From positions 1 to 30,021 of the IMG/VR virus record IMGVR_UViG_3300037502_001122: a stretch of DNA of 30,021 bases; one strand, written 5' to 3'. The DNA comes from a virus. Shown piece after piece: positions 8,210 to 14,990 of the stretch (the stretch's first letter is position 1; the number at the start of each line of letters is the position of its first letter). The translations under genes and the position numbers were made by a program. Below the pieces are notes generated by a model. The model saw nothing but the letters and a program-made list of their open reading frames with translations, was not told the origin of the DNA and did no database searches.

Positions 8210-8709
8210 TTAAGGATGGAACAAAGGCGGGACAGGCCCGCGCAGGGCTGGTGCTGAATCGTTCTACCATCAACAATGCCGCATTCCAAGATATGGCCGA
8301 TGCGTCAACCAGAGAGTTGAAGAAGATCGGCGCGGGCTTGGTAAAGGAAGTCACGAACAAGGCACCAAAGGCCAAGCGGCGCAGCAAGAACAGCAAGCTC
8401 TACGGGCGCATCAAGAGCGCAAAGACCAAGTTAGCGGCGGCGGGCAGGCGAGAGAAGAAATTCAAGGACGGCAAGCGGGCATGGTCGTTTGTAACCGAGC
8501 GAATCGTACTCCGCACGCCGTTCTACGCATACATGATTGATAAAGGTTGGAACGCGGCGACCGGGCCGCGCACGAAAGTTGAAAAGGGTAAAGGGTTCCG
8601 CGCTCGTAAGCGGGCGCAGAAGTGGGACAGGGCATCTAAAGGCGGTGGTGTATTTGTCAAAGGCACAGGCTTTATCACGGATACCATTCGCAAAAGGGCC
8701 GCAGGATGA
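8206..8709 (+). CDS. HK97 gp10-like neck or tail-completion protein
   Basis: The 167-residue, strongly basic protein is rich in lysine and arginine (KAPKAKRRSKNSKLYGRIKS) and carries a conserved segment (RIVLRTPFYAYMIDKGWNAATGPRT) like that of gp10-type neck proteins, in which a Y-x-x-x-x-E/D-K-G motif is common. These proteins help attach the tail to the connector. The start overlaps the closure gene (ATGA) and the stop overlaps the next gene. Assignment is moderate and supported by gene order. Confidence 0.72.
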   Translation: MIKDGTKAGQARAGLVLNRSTINNAAFQDMADASTRELKKIGAGLVKEVTNKAPKAKRRSKNSKLYGRIKSAKTKLAAAGRREKKFKDGKRAWSFVTERIVLRTPFYAYMIDKGWNAATGPRTKVEKGKGFRARKRAQKWDRASKGGGVFVKGTGFITDTIRKRAAG

Positions 8710-9098
8710 ATGTAGAGTCAAACATGTTCGATGTACTAAAGGCAATCAGTTATGACATTCCTTCCATGGTTGGCATTATCATCGCAATTATGTTTTTCCT
8801 GCGCCATTTGCGTTTCTTGGCTGAGAATAACAAGGCAGACCGAGAGGCGAACCGCGATGTTATGGTTGAGGTTGCCAGCGTATTGAAAGACAACGCCCGT
8901 GCGCTTGGCTCTGCCTCTGAGGCGTTCCACGGCGCGGAAGAGTTTATCCGGCGAGCGCAGCAGAATGAAGACAAGTTGAAGGCTTGCATTGAGAAGAATA
9001 GCAACATCATCGACCGCGCTATATCGACGATTGACAAGGCGGAACACACTATGAATCGCGTGGAAGTCCTAATCAAAGGCGAGTATCACAATGCCTGA
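8706..9098 (+). CDS. Single-pass membrane protein with long coiled coil
   Basis: The 130-residue protein has one hydrophobic segment (about residues 18-34, PSMVGIIIAIMFFLRHL) followed by about 95 residues of charged helix with heptad spacing. That suggests a membrane-anchored coiled coil. It lies inside the head-tail gene block, overlapping its neighbours on both sides, which is odd for a membrane protein. The shape recalls inner-membrane spanins or some holins, but positive residues follow the membrane segment and it is far from the endolysin. I do not recognise a family and the role is open. Confidence 0.7.
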   Translation: MNVESNMFDVLKAISYDIPSMVGIIIAIMFFLRHLRFLAENNKADREANRDVMVEVASVLKDNARALGSASEAFHGAEEFIRRAQQNEDKLKACIEKNSNIIDRAISTIDKAEHTMNRVEVLIKGEYHNA

Positions 9099-9507
9099 CC
9101 TGATTCCACTTTCACTTAAAATTTTAATCGAGCTTCTGAACGTATCCGGCAGTGAGGTTAAGACCTTGTGCGGAAGCCGCATCTACGGCACGTTCACCGA
9201 GGACTTCACAAACACATCACCCGGCATTGTGCTTTCCACCGTTGGCGGCTTTGACTATCCAGACATGCCGATCCAAAGCGTGCAGGTGGAATTCCGGTGC
9301 TACGGCGGCGCGAATGATGACGGCTCTGGAGCGAGCGAGACTTATCAGGCTCTTTGTAACCGTCTCAAAGATGTGTTTAACGAGACCACCGCCAGCGGGC
9401 GCGTGCTTTCTTGCGTTCAGGATACCACCGAGCAACTAGCAATTGAAGATGCGACCTTATGGGCTGTGAGCAGTTCCACTTGGTCGATACTGATAGCAAC
9501 AGCCTAA
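9091..9507 (+). CDS. Tail terminator / tail completion protein
   Basis: The 138-residue protein sits between the neck genes and the tail tube gene, where phages encode the terminator that caps the tail and joins it to the head. It resembles the DUF3168/gpU-type pattern: an N-terminal helix, GSRIYGTF, a strand with SPGIVLSTVGG, an FRCYG core strand, a long helix (ASETYQALCNRLKDVF) and a C-terminal W-x-x-x-x-x-T-W strand. The start overlaps the upstream gene by 8 bases. Assignment is moderate, from pattern plus position. Confidence 0.72.
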   Translation: MPDLIPLSLKILIELLNVSGSEVKTLCGSRIYGTFTEDFTNTSPGIVLSTVGGFDYPDMPIQSVQVEFRCYGGANDDGSGASETYQALCNRLKDVFNETTASGRVLSCVQDTTEQLAIEDATLWAVSSSTWSILIATA

Positions 9508-9521
9508 AAGGAGATACTCTT

Positions 9522-10136
9522 ATGGGAACCACGTCGAATGTAATCAGCGGCCCGGCTAAGCTGTGGTACGCAACCGCAGGGACCGCCCTGCCCGCTTCAC
9601 TCGATAGCGATGCCGATGCCATTCTTGCCGATAGCGTTTGGACCACGGCGACCTACACGGAGCTTCCGTTCACGATTGACGGCGGCACCATCGAGCTGTC
9701 CACCGAGAATTTCAAGCACATGGTCAATGAGTGCCTTGGCCCGATTGGCGCGACCATTCAGGGCATCGAGGGCCGATTGACTGTGGAGCTTGCGGAATCC
9801 AGCACCACGGCGCAGCTTTTGGGCAACGCGAACGGCAAGAATACCACCGTTGCGGCGGGCGCATCGCAGGTTGGCAAGACGGAATTCTCGCTTGATATGA
9901 GCGACAATTCCCCTGCCTTCTACACAATTGCGATTGCCACGCTGACCGGCGGCGGCAAGTCCGATATCTGGATTTGTCCCAAGGTTGCGGCATCCGGCAC
10001 CGTTGGCACGCCGTTCAAGAAAGGCGCCATCCGCGTTATCCCGATCACCTTCGATATCTACGAAGATCCCGATGCCGCTGATACGCAGAATCGCTTCTTC
10101 CAGCGTCACTACATGACCGCCGTCCCGACCAGCTAA
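9522..10136 (+). CDS. Major tail tube protein
   Basis: A 204-residue beta-rich protein placed between the tail terminator and the tail chaperones, the usual place of the major tail protein. The sequence has tube-protein features: an N-terminal arm (SGPAKLWYATAGTALP), a TYTELPFTIDGGTIELS segment, and a long C-terminal strand region (KKGAIRVIPITFDIYEDP). The frame is open upstream to 9459, but the ATG at 9522 follows a strong AAAAGGAG site within 17 bases and does not overlap the terminator gene. Strong translation fits a highly expressed structural protein. Confidence 0.85.
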   Translation: MGTTSNVISGPAKLWYATAGTALPASLDSDADAILADSVWTTATYTELPFTIDGGTIELSTENFKHMVNECLGPIGATIQGIEGRLTVELAESSTTAQLLGNANGKNTTVAAGASQVGKTEFSLDMSDNSPAFYTIAIATLTGGGKSDIWICPKVAASGTVGTPFKKGAIRVIPITFDIYEDPDAADTQNRFFQRHYMTAVPTS

Positions 10137-10148
10137 GGACTATCAACC

Positions 10149-10385
10149 ATGATTCAGTTTTCCTTCGACAGCAAGGGTAACGTGAATATAGTAGCGACCA
10201 GCGCGGAGGGGGTTTCGGCCCTCTCCGGCTGGCCTGCCGATATCACCCTAACCCGTGACGATAGTGGTAACTACTCCGGCAAGGTGCCGGTAACCAAGAA
10301 GGCGGAAACCAATGACGGACCTGATGTACAAAGTGGAGACGAAGCCGGAGCCGGAGATGCTGGAACTCCCGCGAAGCGGAAGTGA
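10149..10385 (+). CDS. Small hypothetical protein overlapping the tail chaperone
   Basis: The 78-residue protein has a short beta-like N-terminal half (MIQFSFDSKGNVNIVATS...) and a hydrophilic, Gly/Asp-rich tail ending in KRK. Its 3' end overlaps the start of the next gene by 74 bases in another frame, which is longer than other overlaps here. It may be a small tail-block protein. I recognise no family. The overlap means either a genuine dual-coded stretch or that the chaperone starts a little later than called. Confidence 0.6.
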   Translation: MIQFSFDSKGNVNIVATSAEGVSALSGWPADITLTRDDSGNYSGKVPVTKKAETNDGPDVQSGDEAGAGDAGTPAKRK

Positions 10386-10785
10386 AATCCTAGCCGGCAA
10401 TCCATACGCTTTGAAGTTTGGCGACCGCGAAGTTGAATTCAATCCGCCTACGGTCCGCCGTGTGCGACAGATACGCTTAGCCCTAGCCAAGAGCGAGATG
10501 GCCGTCCGCGCATCCATTAAGGCAGTACAGGAAGCCCCCGGCGATGCTGACGCTATTCAGGCCAGCTTGCAGGCGCAGTCTGACCACATGGACTCGATGT
10601 TTGAGCAGTTTCCCGAAATCCCGTATCAGGAACTACTTGATGACCCCGCAACCACCGAGGCGCAGATATACGATGCCTACGAGGCTTTGCAGAAAGTCAT
10701 CATTGACCCTTTAACACAGCGGGCGATGGCAGCGAGGGCAGCGATAGCGGCCAACCGTCGCCCGGTGGAGCCGATGGACAACTAA
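10312..10785 (+). CDS. Tail assembly chaperone, upstream (G-like) product
   Basis: The 157-residue acidic/helical protein sits between the tail tube and tape measure genes, the conserved place of the G/GT chaperones that coat the tape measure during tail assembly. It has the typical compact core (PYALKFGDREVEFNPPTVRRVRQIRLAL) and a helical C-terminal half. A second in-frame ATG at 10324 is possible. A -1 frameshift signal at 10707-10764 lies near its 3' end, so a minority of ribosomes should make a longer fusion. The predicted fusion is 245 residues: 134 codons from this frame and 111 from the next. Confidence 0.8.
   Translation: MTDLMYKVETKPEPEMLELPRSGSEILAGNPYALKFGDREVEFNPPTVRRVRQIRLALAKSEMAVRASIKAVQEAPGDADAIQASLQAQSDHMDSMFEQFPEIPYQELLDDPATTEAQIYDAYEALQKVIIDPLTQRAMAARAAIAANRRPVEPMDN
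10707..10764 (+). promoter_or_regulatory. Programmed -1 ribosomal frameshift signal
   Basis: The heptamer CCCTTTA at 10707-10713 is read as C-CCT-TTA in the chaperone frame and fits the X-XXY-YYZ rule; slipping back one base gives CCC-TTT. A 6-nt spacer follows, then a stem of CGGGCGA (10720-10726) with TCGCCCG (10758-10764), extended by TGGC (10727-10730) with GCCA (10750-10753) across a 4-nt bulge. The -1 frame has a TGA at 10704-10706, immediately before the heptamer, and is then open to 11048. Such signals between siphovirus chaperone genes are well known; the exact site is inferred. Confidence 0.85.
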
Positions 10786-11048
10786 GCGAGGCGCAGTTAG
10801 CCGATGTGTTGATGGAGAGGTATAAAGTCCCGTTCCATGTGTACGAGACCGAATGGACATTTGAACAATTCTGCTACCTGATTCAAGGCATCAAAGCGAA
10901 CAACGAAGCGCAGAAAGCCGCGATGGATGATGCGCGGGGTGAACGTGACTACCACACGCCACATTCCCGACATGACGCGCAAGAGTTTGATACCTTGAAA
11001 CAGTACATCCCCGACACCGCCCGCAATGAGGCGCAATATAAGGCGTAA
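10713..11048 (+). CDS. Tail assembly chaperone, downstream (T-like) frame, made by -1 frameshift
   Basis: This frame encodes the C-terminal part of the GT-type fusion. It begins with a Gly/Ser/Asp-rich linker, then LSEAQLADVLMERYKVPFHVYETEW and a helical domain ending in ARNEAQYKA. The usable frame starts right after the slippery heptamer and has no ATG before the conserved part. A GTG at 10806 could start an independent 80-residue product but lacks a convincing ribosome binding site. It lies just before the tape measure gene, as T domains do. Expression as a fusion is inferred from the signal and gene order. Confidence 0.82.
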   Translation, partial: NTAGDGSEGSDSGQPSPGGADGQLSEAQLADVLMERYKVPFHVYETEWTFEQFCYLIQGIKANNEAQKAAMDDARGERDYHTPHSRHDAQEFDTLKQYIPDTARNEAQYKA

Positions 11049-11050
11049 CA

Positions 11051-13177
11051 ATGGCCCGTAACCTGACACTCGGCGTTGCTGAATACGTACTCATGCTCAA
11101 GGATGAGATGAGCAACGTGGCGTCTACCGCCTTTGACAAGGTGGAAGGCAAGGGCAGCGCGTTGTCACAGCGTTTCGGCGCGGTTGGCATTGCTGCTACG
11201 GCGATGGGGGGCGCGATTGTTGGGGCATTGGGCATGGCGGTATCGAGCGCGGCGGAATCTGAGCAGGCGATGGCACAGCTTGACGCCGTTTTGAAGTCCA
11301 CCGGCGGCGCGGCGGGCATGACCCGCGATGAGTTGACCGGCTTGGCCGATTCGTTGCAGAAAGTCACCACGTACGACGATGAGGCCATCATAGGCGCGGA
11401 AGCCTTGATGCTTACCTTCACCAAGGTTGGCAAAGAGGTATTCCCCGAGGCCATCGGCGCGGTGCTGGATATGAGCACGGCACTAGGGCAAGACTTGCAA
11501 TCCAGCACGGTGCAGCTTGGCAAGGCGTTAAACGACCCGATCAAGGGTATCACCGCGCTTTCCCGTGTTGGCGTGTCGTTCAGCGAGACTCAGAAAGAAA
11601 CCATCAAAACGATGGTGGAAACCGGCAACGTGCTGGGGGCGCAGAAAATCATTCTTGCCGAGCTTTCTATGGAGTTTGGCGGCAGCGCAACGGCGGCGGC
11701 GGATACTTTGAACGGCGCACTCAGCCAGCTTGGAAATTCGTTTGGTAACCTCATGGAAGCCATCGGCGCGGCGTTGCTTGGCGGTGAGGCCGAGGGCGGC
11801 GGGCTAAAAGGCTTTGTGCAGGATGTGCGCGATACAGTGGATTCTGTCACCGATTGGATCGAGGCGAACCCAATGCTTGCGAGCACATTAACTTGGGTGG
11901 CTGCATCGGTTGGTGCTGTTCTTTTGGTGCTCGGTCCATTGCTGACTCTTTTGGCTAATGTAGCGACCATCGGAGTGTTTTCTAAGGCTCTTTTGGGACT
12001 CGGATCAGCCGCTAGTTTGGCCGCTGGTGGTGGCGCAACCATAGCGGGTGGAGCGGGCGGAGCAGCACTTGCAGCCGGTGGTGGAGCGGCCCTTGCTGGT
12101 GGCGGTGGTGGGCTTGCCGCTTTTGGTTCCGCATTGATGAGTGCTACGGTTTTGGCTGGTACGGCTGCTGTTGGTATCGGTGTGGCAACCGTTGCGCTTG
12201 GCGCCGTGGCAATCGCCGCGTACAAATACTATGAGGCCACCGTAGATCTTGAAGAATCGCAGAACCGCCTTGACGCCACTGAAGAGCAATACATCGAAAC
12301 CCTCAAAGAAAAGGGCGTGGTAATCGACGAAACCCGCATGGCGTCGATGAACGAGGCGGAACAGCGGGCTTACCTTGCCGCGCAAGAGACGGCAGAGCGA
12401 GAAGCACTAGCCCGCGCATGGTTTACCTATTTCATGGAGCGCACCGAGAGCGAAACCGAATTTGCCCGCATGAAGAACCTGATGCTAAATCAGGCCATCG
12501 ACGCGGAAGAGGCCGCTTTCCTTGTGTCCAAAGGTATCAGCGCAGACAAAGTGCAGATGATTATGAAGGCCAGCGAGGAAGAGACGGATACGATACTCCG
12601 CGAACTAGGCTACCAGAAGAATGAATCAGAGATTACGCACCAAGCTATCACATCATCCGCACAAGGCGCGGCGATGGACCGGCAGAATGCGTTCATTGAT
12701 ACCGGCCTTGAAATAGCCAAGAGCGAACAACAGCTTGCAGAAGTAACCGTTGGCGTTTGGGATGGTGTTATCGAGACCATCAAAAGTTATACCGCATGGA
12801 TTTGGCCGCAGTTGCAAGACATTAGCCGATTCATGGCGGATATGCTGTTGCCGAATTACCTTAGCGATTACTACATGCCATCAGCCCCCGCGCCCGGCCT
12901 TGCCACCGGTGGGCTAGTCAAAACTTCCGGCATCGTGAACGTTCACAAGGGCGAACGCATCTTTCTGCCTGCTGGTTCCGATGTCGTTCCGGCGCGGCAT
13001 TCAAGGCAAGTTGACGCGATGGTAAGCGGTGGCGGTGGTGGTGATATCAGCATCAACATCGGCAGCGTGTCCATTGCAAACAATATGGACGTGCGCGAAG
13101 TGGGCAGGCAGCTTGGCCGCGAAGTCAAAAAGCAAATGAGAATGCGCGGCGTGTCGCCAGCGTTTGGAGGCGCATAA
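11051..13177 (+). CDS. Tail tape measure protein
   Basis: The 708-residue protein sets tail length and is ejected during infection. Residues about 1-240 are the tape measure core, with helical segments (AESEQAMAQLDAVLKSTGGAAGMT, GAEALMLTFTKVGKEVFPEAIG) of the TP901/phage_tape family. Residues about 275-400 are hydrophobic and extremely Gly/Ala-rich and probably insert in membranes. A coiled-coil stretch follows, and the C-terminus has the common ATGGLV-x-x-x-GI-NVHKGER-FLPAG motif. At roughly 0.15 nm per residue a tail near 100 nm is expected. It begins three bases after the chaperone stop. Confidence 0.95.
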   Translation: MARNLTLGVAEYVLMLKDEMSNVASTAFDKVEGKGSALSQRFGAVGIAATAMGGAIVGALGMAVSSAAESEQAMAQLDAVLKSTGGAAGMTRDELTGLADSLQKVTTYDDEAIIGAEALMLTFTKVGKEVFPEAIGAVLDMSTALGQDLQSSTVQLGKALNDPIKGITALSRVGVSFSETQKETIKTMVETGNVLGAQKIILAELSMEFGGSATAAADTLNGALSQLGNSFGNLMEAIGAALLGGEAEGGGLKGFVQDVRDTVDSVTDWIEANPMLASTLTWVAASVGAVLLVLGPLLTLLANVATIGVFSKALLGLGSAASLAAGGGATIAGGAGGAALAAGGGAALAGGGGGLAAFGSALMSATVLAGTAAVGIGVATVALGAVAIAAYKYYEATVDLEESQNRLDATEEQYIETLKEKGVVIDETRMASMNEAEQRAYLAAQETAEREALARAWFTYFMERTESETEFARMKNLMLNQAIDAEEAAFLVSKGISADKVQMIMKASEEETDTILRELGYQKNESEITHQAITSSAQGAAMDRQNAFIDTGLEIAKSEQQLAEVTVGVWDGVIETIKSYTAWIWPQLQDISRFMADMLLPNYLSDYYMPSAPAPGLATGGLVKTSGIVNVHKGERIFLPAGSDVVPARHSRQVDAMVSGGGGGDISINIGSVSIANNMDVREVGRQLGREVKKQMRMRGVSPAFGGA

Positions 13178-13984
13178 ATGGCGCGTTCACTACATTTCAA
13201 CGGCACCGACCTGAGCGGGGCTAGTTACGGCGTGACCGTGCTTAGGCACGCTGTGAGCTTCACAGCGGCCCCGCGTGTCGAGCGGTACATGATTGGCAAC
13301 CGGCAGGGCGGATTCAGCCAGGGTGGATTTCTAGGCGCACGGCAGATTAGCTGTGACTGCATCGTGACGGCATCAAGCAATGATGACTTGGACGATAAGC
13401 TAGATGCGATCAAGTTGCTCATGGACCCCCGCGCAGGGGATAAGTCTATCCGGTTTGACCACATGAACGACCGGTATTACCTTGGCCGCATTGATGGGGA
13501 TATCGACTTTGACTATGTAGGCCCGAATTCCGCGTTGATGGAATTGCGGTTCACTTGCGCCAACCCTTCCGCGTACGCGCACAGCGAGACCACGCAATCA
13601 ATCACCATCGACGCCAGCCCAGATACAAACGCGGTGCCCGCTTCCGGTTCACTTGCCGGCACGGATTACACCTATCCCGTGTGGAAGATTCAGAACACAA
13701 GCGGCGGCACGCTATCTTCCGGCATCACGATTAACAACGCCACCACCGGCGAAATCATCCAAGTGGACTACGTGCTAAGCAATGGGCATTACATGCGCAT
13801 TGACAGCTCCCGGCAGCGGGTTGAAACATCTACTGATAACAGTACGTGGACTTCCCGTATGACTTCGATTAACACAAACTATACCCGATTCCCGCGCCTT
13901 AAACCGGCGGTATCAAATTCCATCATCGTCACCGGCGCGAATGGTTGCGCCTTGACCGTCACCTATCGAGCGAGGTTCCTCTAA
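13178..13984 (+). CDS. Distal tail protein (Dit-like)
   Basis: The 268-residue protein follows the tape measure gene directly, where Dit is encoded. The N-terminal belt domain has typical segments: FNGTDLSGASYGVTVL, a GGFSQGGFLGARQISCDCIV strand region, and the DDLDDKLDAIKLLMDPR helix, then SIRFDHMNDRYYLGRIDGDIDFDY. The C-terminal half is a beta domain resembling the carbohydrate-binding-like second domain of Dit proteins. Dit forms the hub that joins tail tube and tip. The gene shares no bases with its neighbours but is spaced by only one or two. Confidence 0.85.
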   Translation: MARSLHFNGTDLSGASYGVTVLRHAVSFTAAPRVERYMIGNRQGGFSQGGFLGARQISCDCIVTASSNDDLDDKLDAIKLLMDPRAGDKSIRFDHMNDRYYLGRIDGDIDFDYVGPNSALMELRFTCANPSAYAHSETTQSITIDASPDTNAVPASGSLAGTDYTYPVWKIQNTSGGTLSSGITINNATTGEIIQVDYVLSNGHYMRIDSSRQRVETSTDNSTWTSRMTSINTNYTRFPRLKPAVSNSIIVTGANGCALTVTYRARFL

Positions 13985-13985
13985 C

Positions 13986-14981
13986 ATGGCGACTACTTTT
14001 AAGACCCACACCAACAACGCGATCAGCACGCTGGATACCGGCATTGATGACAACGATTTGTCTATCGAGGTGGCAGCGGGCGAGGGTGCGCTATTCCCGA
14101 CTGGCCCATGCTGGATTACGCTGTTCGATGATGACGTGACCACGGGCGAAATTGTACTCGTGGACAGCCGGACAACGGATACATTCACGGTCAACGCCAG
14201 CGGTCGCGGGGCGCAGAATACCATCGCGCAATCTTGGACGGCGGGCGTTAACGTTCAACTGCTTATGACCGCAGGCGGCATAGAACAGATTCAGGACGCG
14301 ATTAACAATATCGAGGATGGAACTACCACCCTCACCACCGTGACGGCCTCTGGCGCCATTGCAGGGGCTTCTGTGACGGCTACGAACGCGCTTACCGGCG
14401 CATCGGCGGTAATCGGCGGTGGCTACGGCTCTACCGGCGCGACGATTAGCAGCGCGGGCGTGATTCAGGCCAACGGGGCGATTACCACGGATGGCGCGTT
14501 GACGGCTGACAGCGCGGTAATTGGCGGCGGGTATGGCTCCACCGGATGCACCATTTCAAACGCGGGCGCGATATCGGCGGATGGCGCGTTGACCATCGGC
14601 GGCGCGTCAACCCTAACCGGCGCCGTGGCGTGTAGCGATGATATCACCGTTGCTAAGTTCCTCAAGCTAACCATCGCAGACGCGACCATTTCGAGCGGGG
14701 CTATCACGGCAACAACGTCAAGAATGCGCGTTGATACGGAAGCGGCGGCGGCAACGGATGATCTTGACACGATCAACGGCGGCGAAGATGGCGCGTTGCT
14801 GTTCCTTAGTACCGCGAACTCTTCCCGCGATGTGGTGGTCCGGCACCTTGGCGGCGGCACAGGCAACATTCGACTTGATGGCGCGGCAAACTACACGCTT
14901 GCCAACACATCTGGGCGCGTGCTTTTGATGTATAATTCCGCGCAGTCTATTTGGGCTGAAATTTCCCGCAGCACCAACTAG
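13986..14981 (+). CDS. Fibre-like minor tail protein with repeats
   Basis: The 331-residue protein starts with a small beta domain (DNDLSIEVAAGEGALFPTG...ASGRGAQNTIAQSWTAGVNVQLL) also seen inserted in the connector protein. A short coiled segment and a tandem-repeat shaft follow (IGGGYGSTGATIS... and IGGGYGSTGCTIS...). The C-terminal domain (GALLFLSTANSSRDVVVRHLGGGTGNIRLDG...ISRSTN) resembles terminal domains of phage tail fibres. It lies between Dit and Tal, so it is probably part of the tail tip or a side fibre. Function is inferred from architecture. Confidence 0.78.
   Translation: MATTFKTHTNNAISTLDTGIDDNDLSIEVAAGEGALFPTGPCWITLFDDDVTTGEIVLVDSRTTDTFTVNASGRGAQNTIAQSWTAGVNVQLLMTAGGIEQIQDAINNIEDGTTTLTTVTASGAIAGASVTATNALTGASAVIGGGYGSTGATISSAGVIQANGAITTDGALTADSAVIGGGYGSTGCTISNAGAISADGALTIGGASTLTGAVACSDDITVAKFLKLTIADATISSGAITATTSRMRVDTEAAAATDDLDTINGGEDGALLFLSTANSSRDVVVRHLGGGTGNIRLDGAANYTLANTSGRVLLMYNSAQSIWAEISRSTN
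14406..14600 (+). repeat. Tandem 108-bp coding repeat in fibre shaft
   Basis: Two in-frame units start at 14406 and 14514, 108 bp (36 codons) apart. Each begins SAVIGGGYGSTG or its close match, and continues TIS-AG-I-A-GA-T-DGALT. Synonymous differences between copies (GGTGGCTACGGC versus GGCGGGTATGGC) show the duplication is not recent. Such repeats build trimeric fibre shafts. Confidence 0.75.
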
Positions 14982-14990
14982 GGTTGCCAC

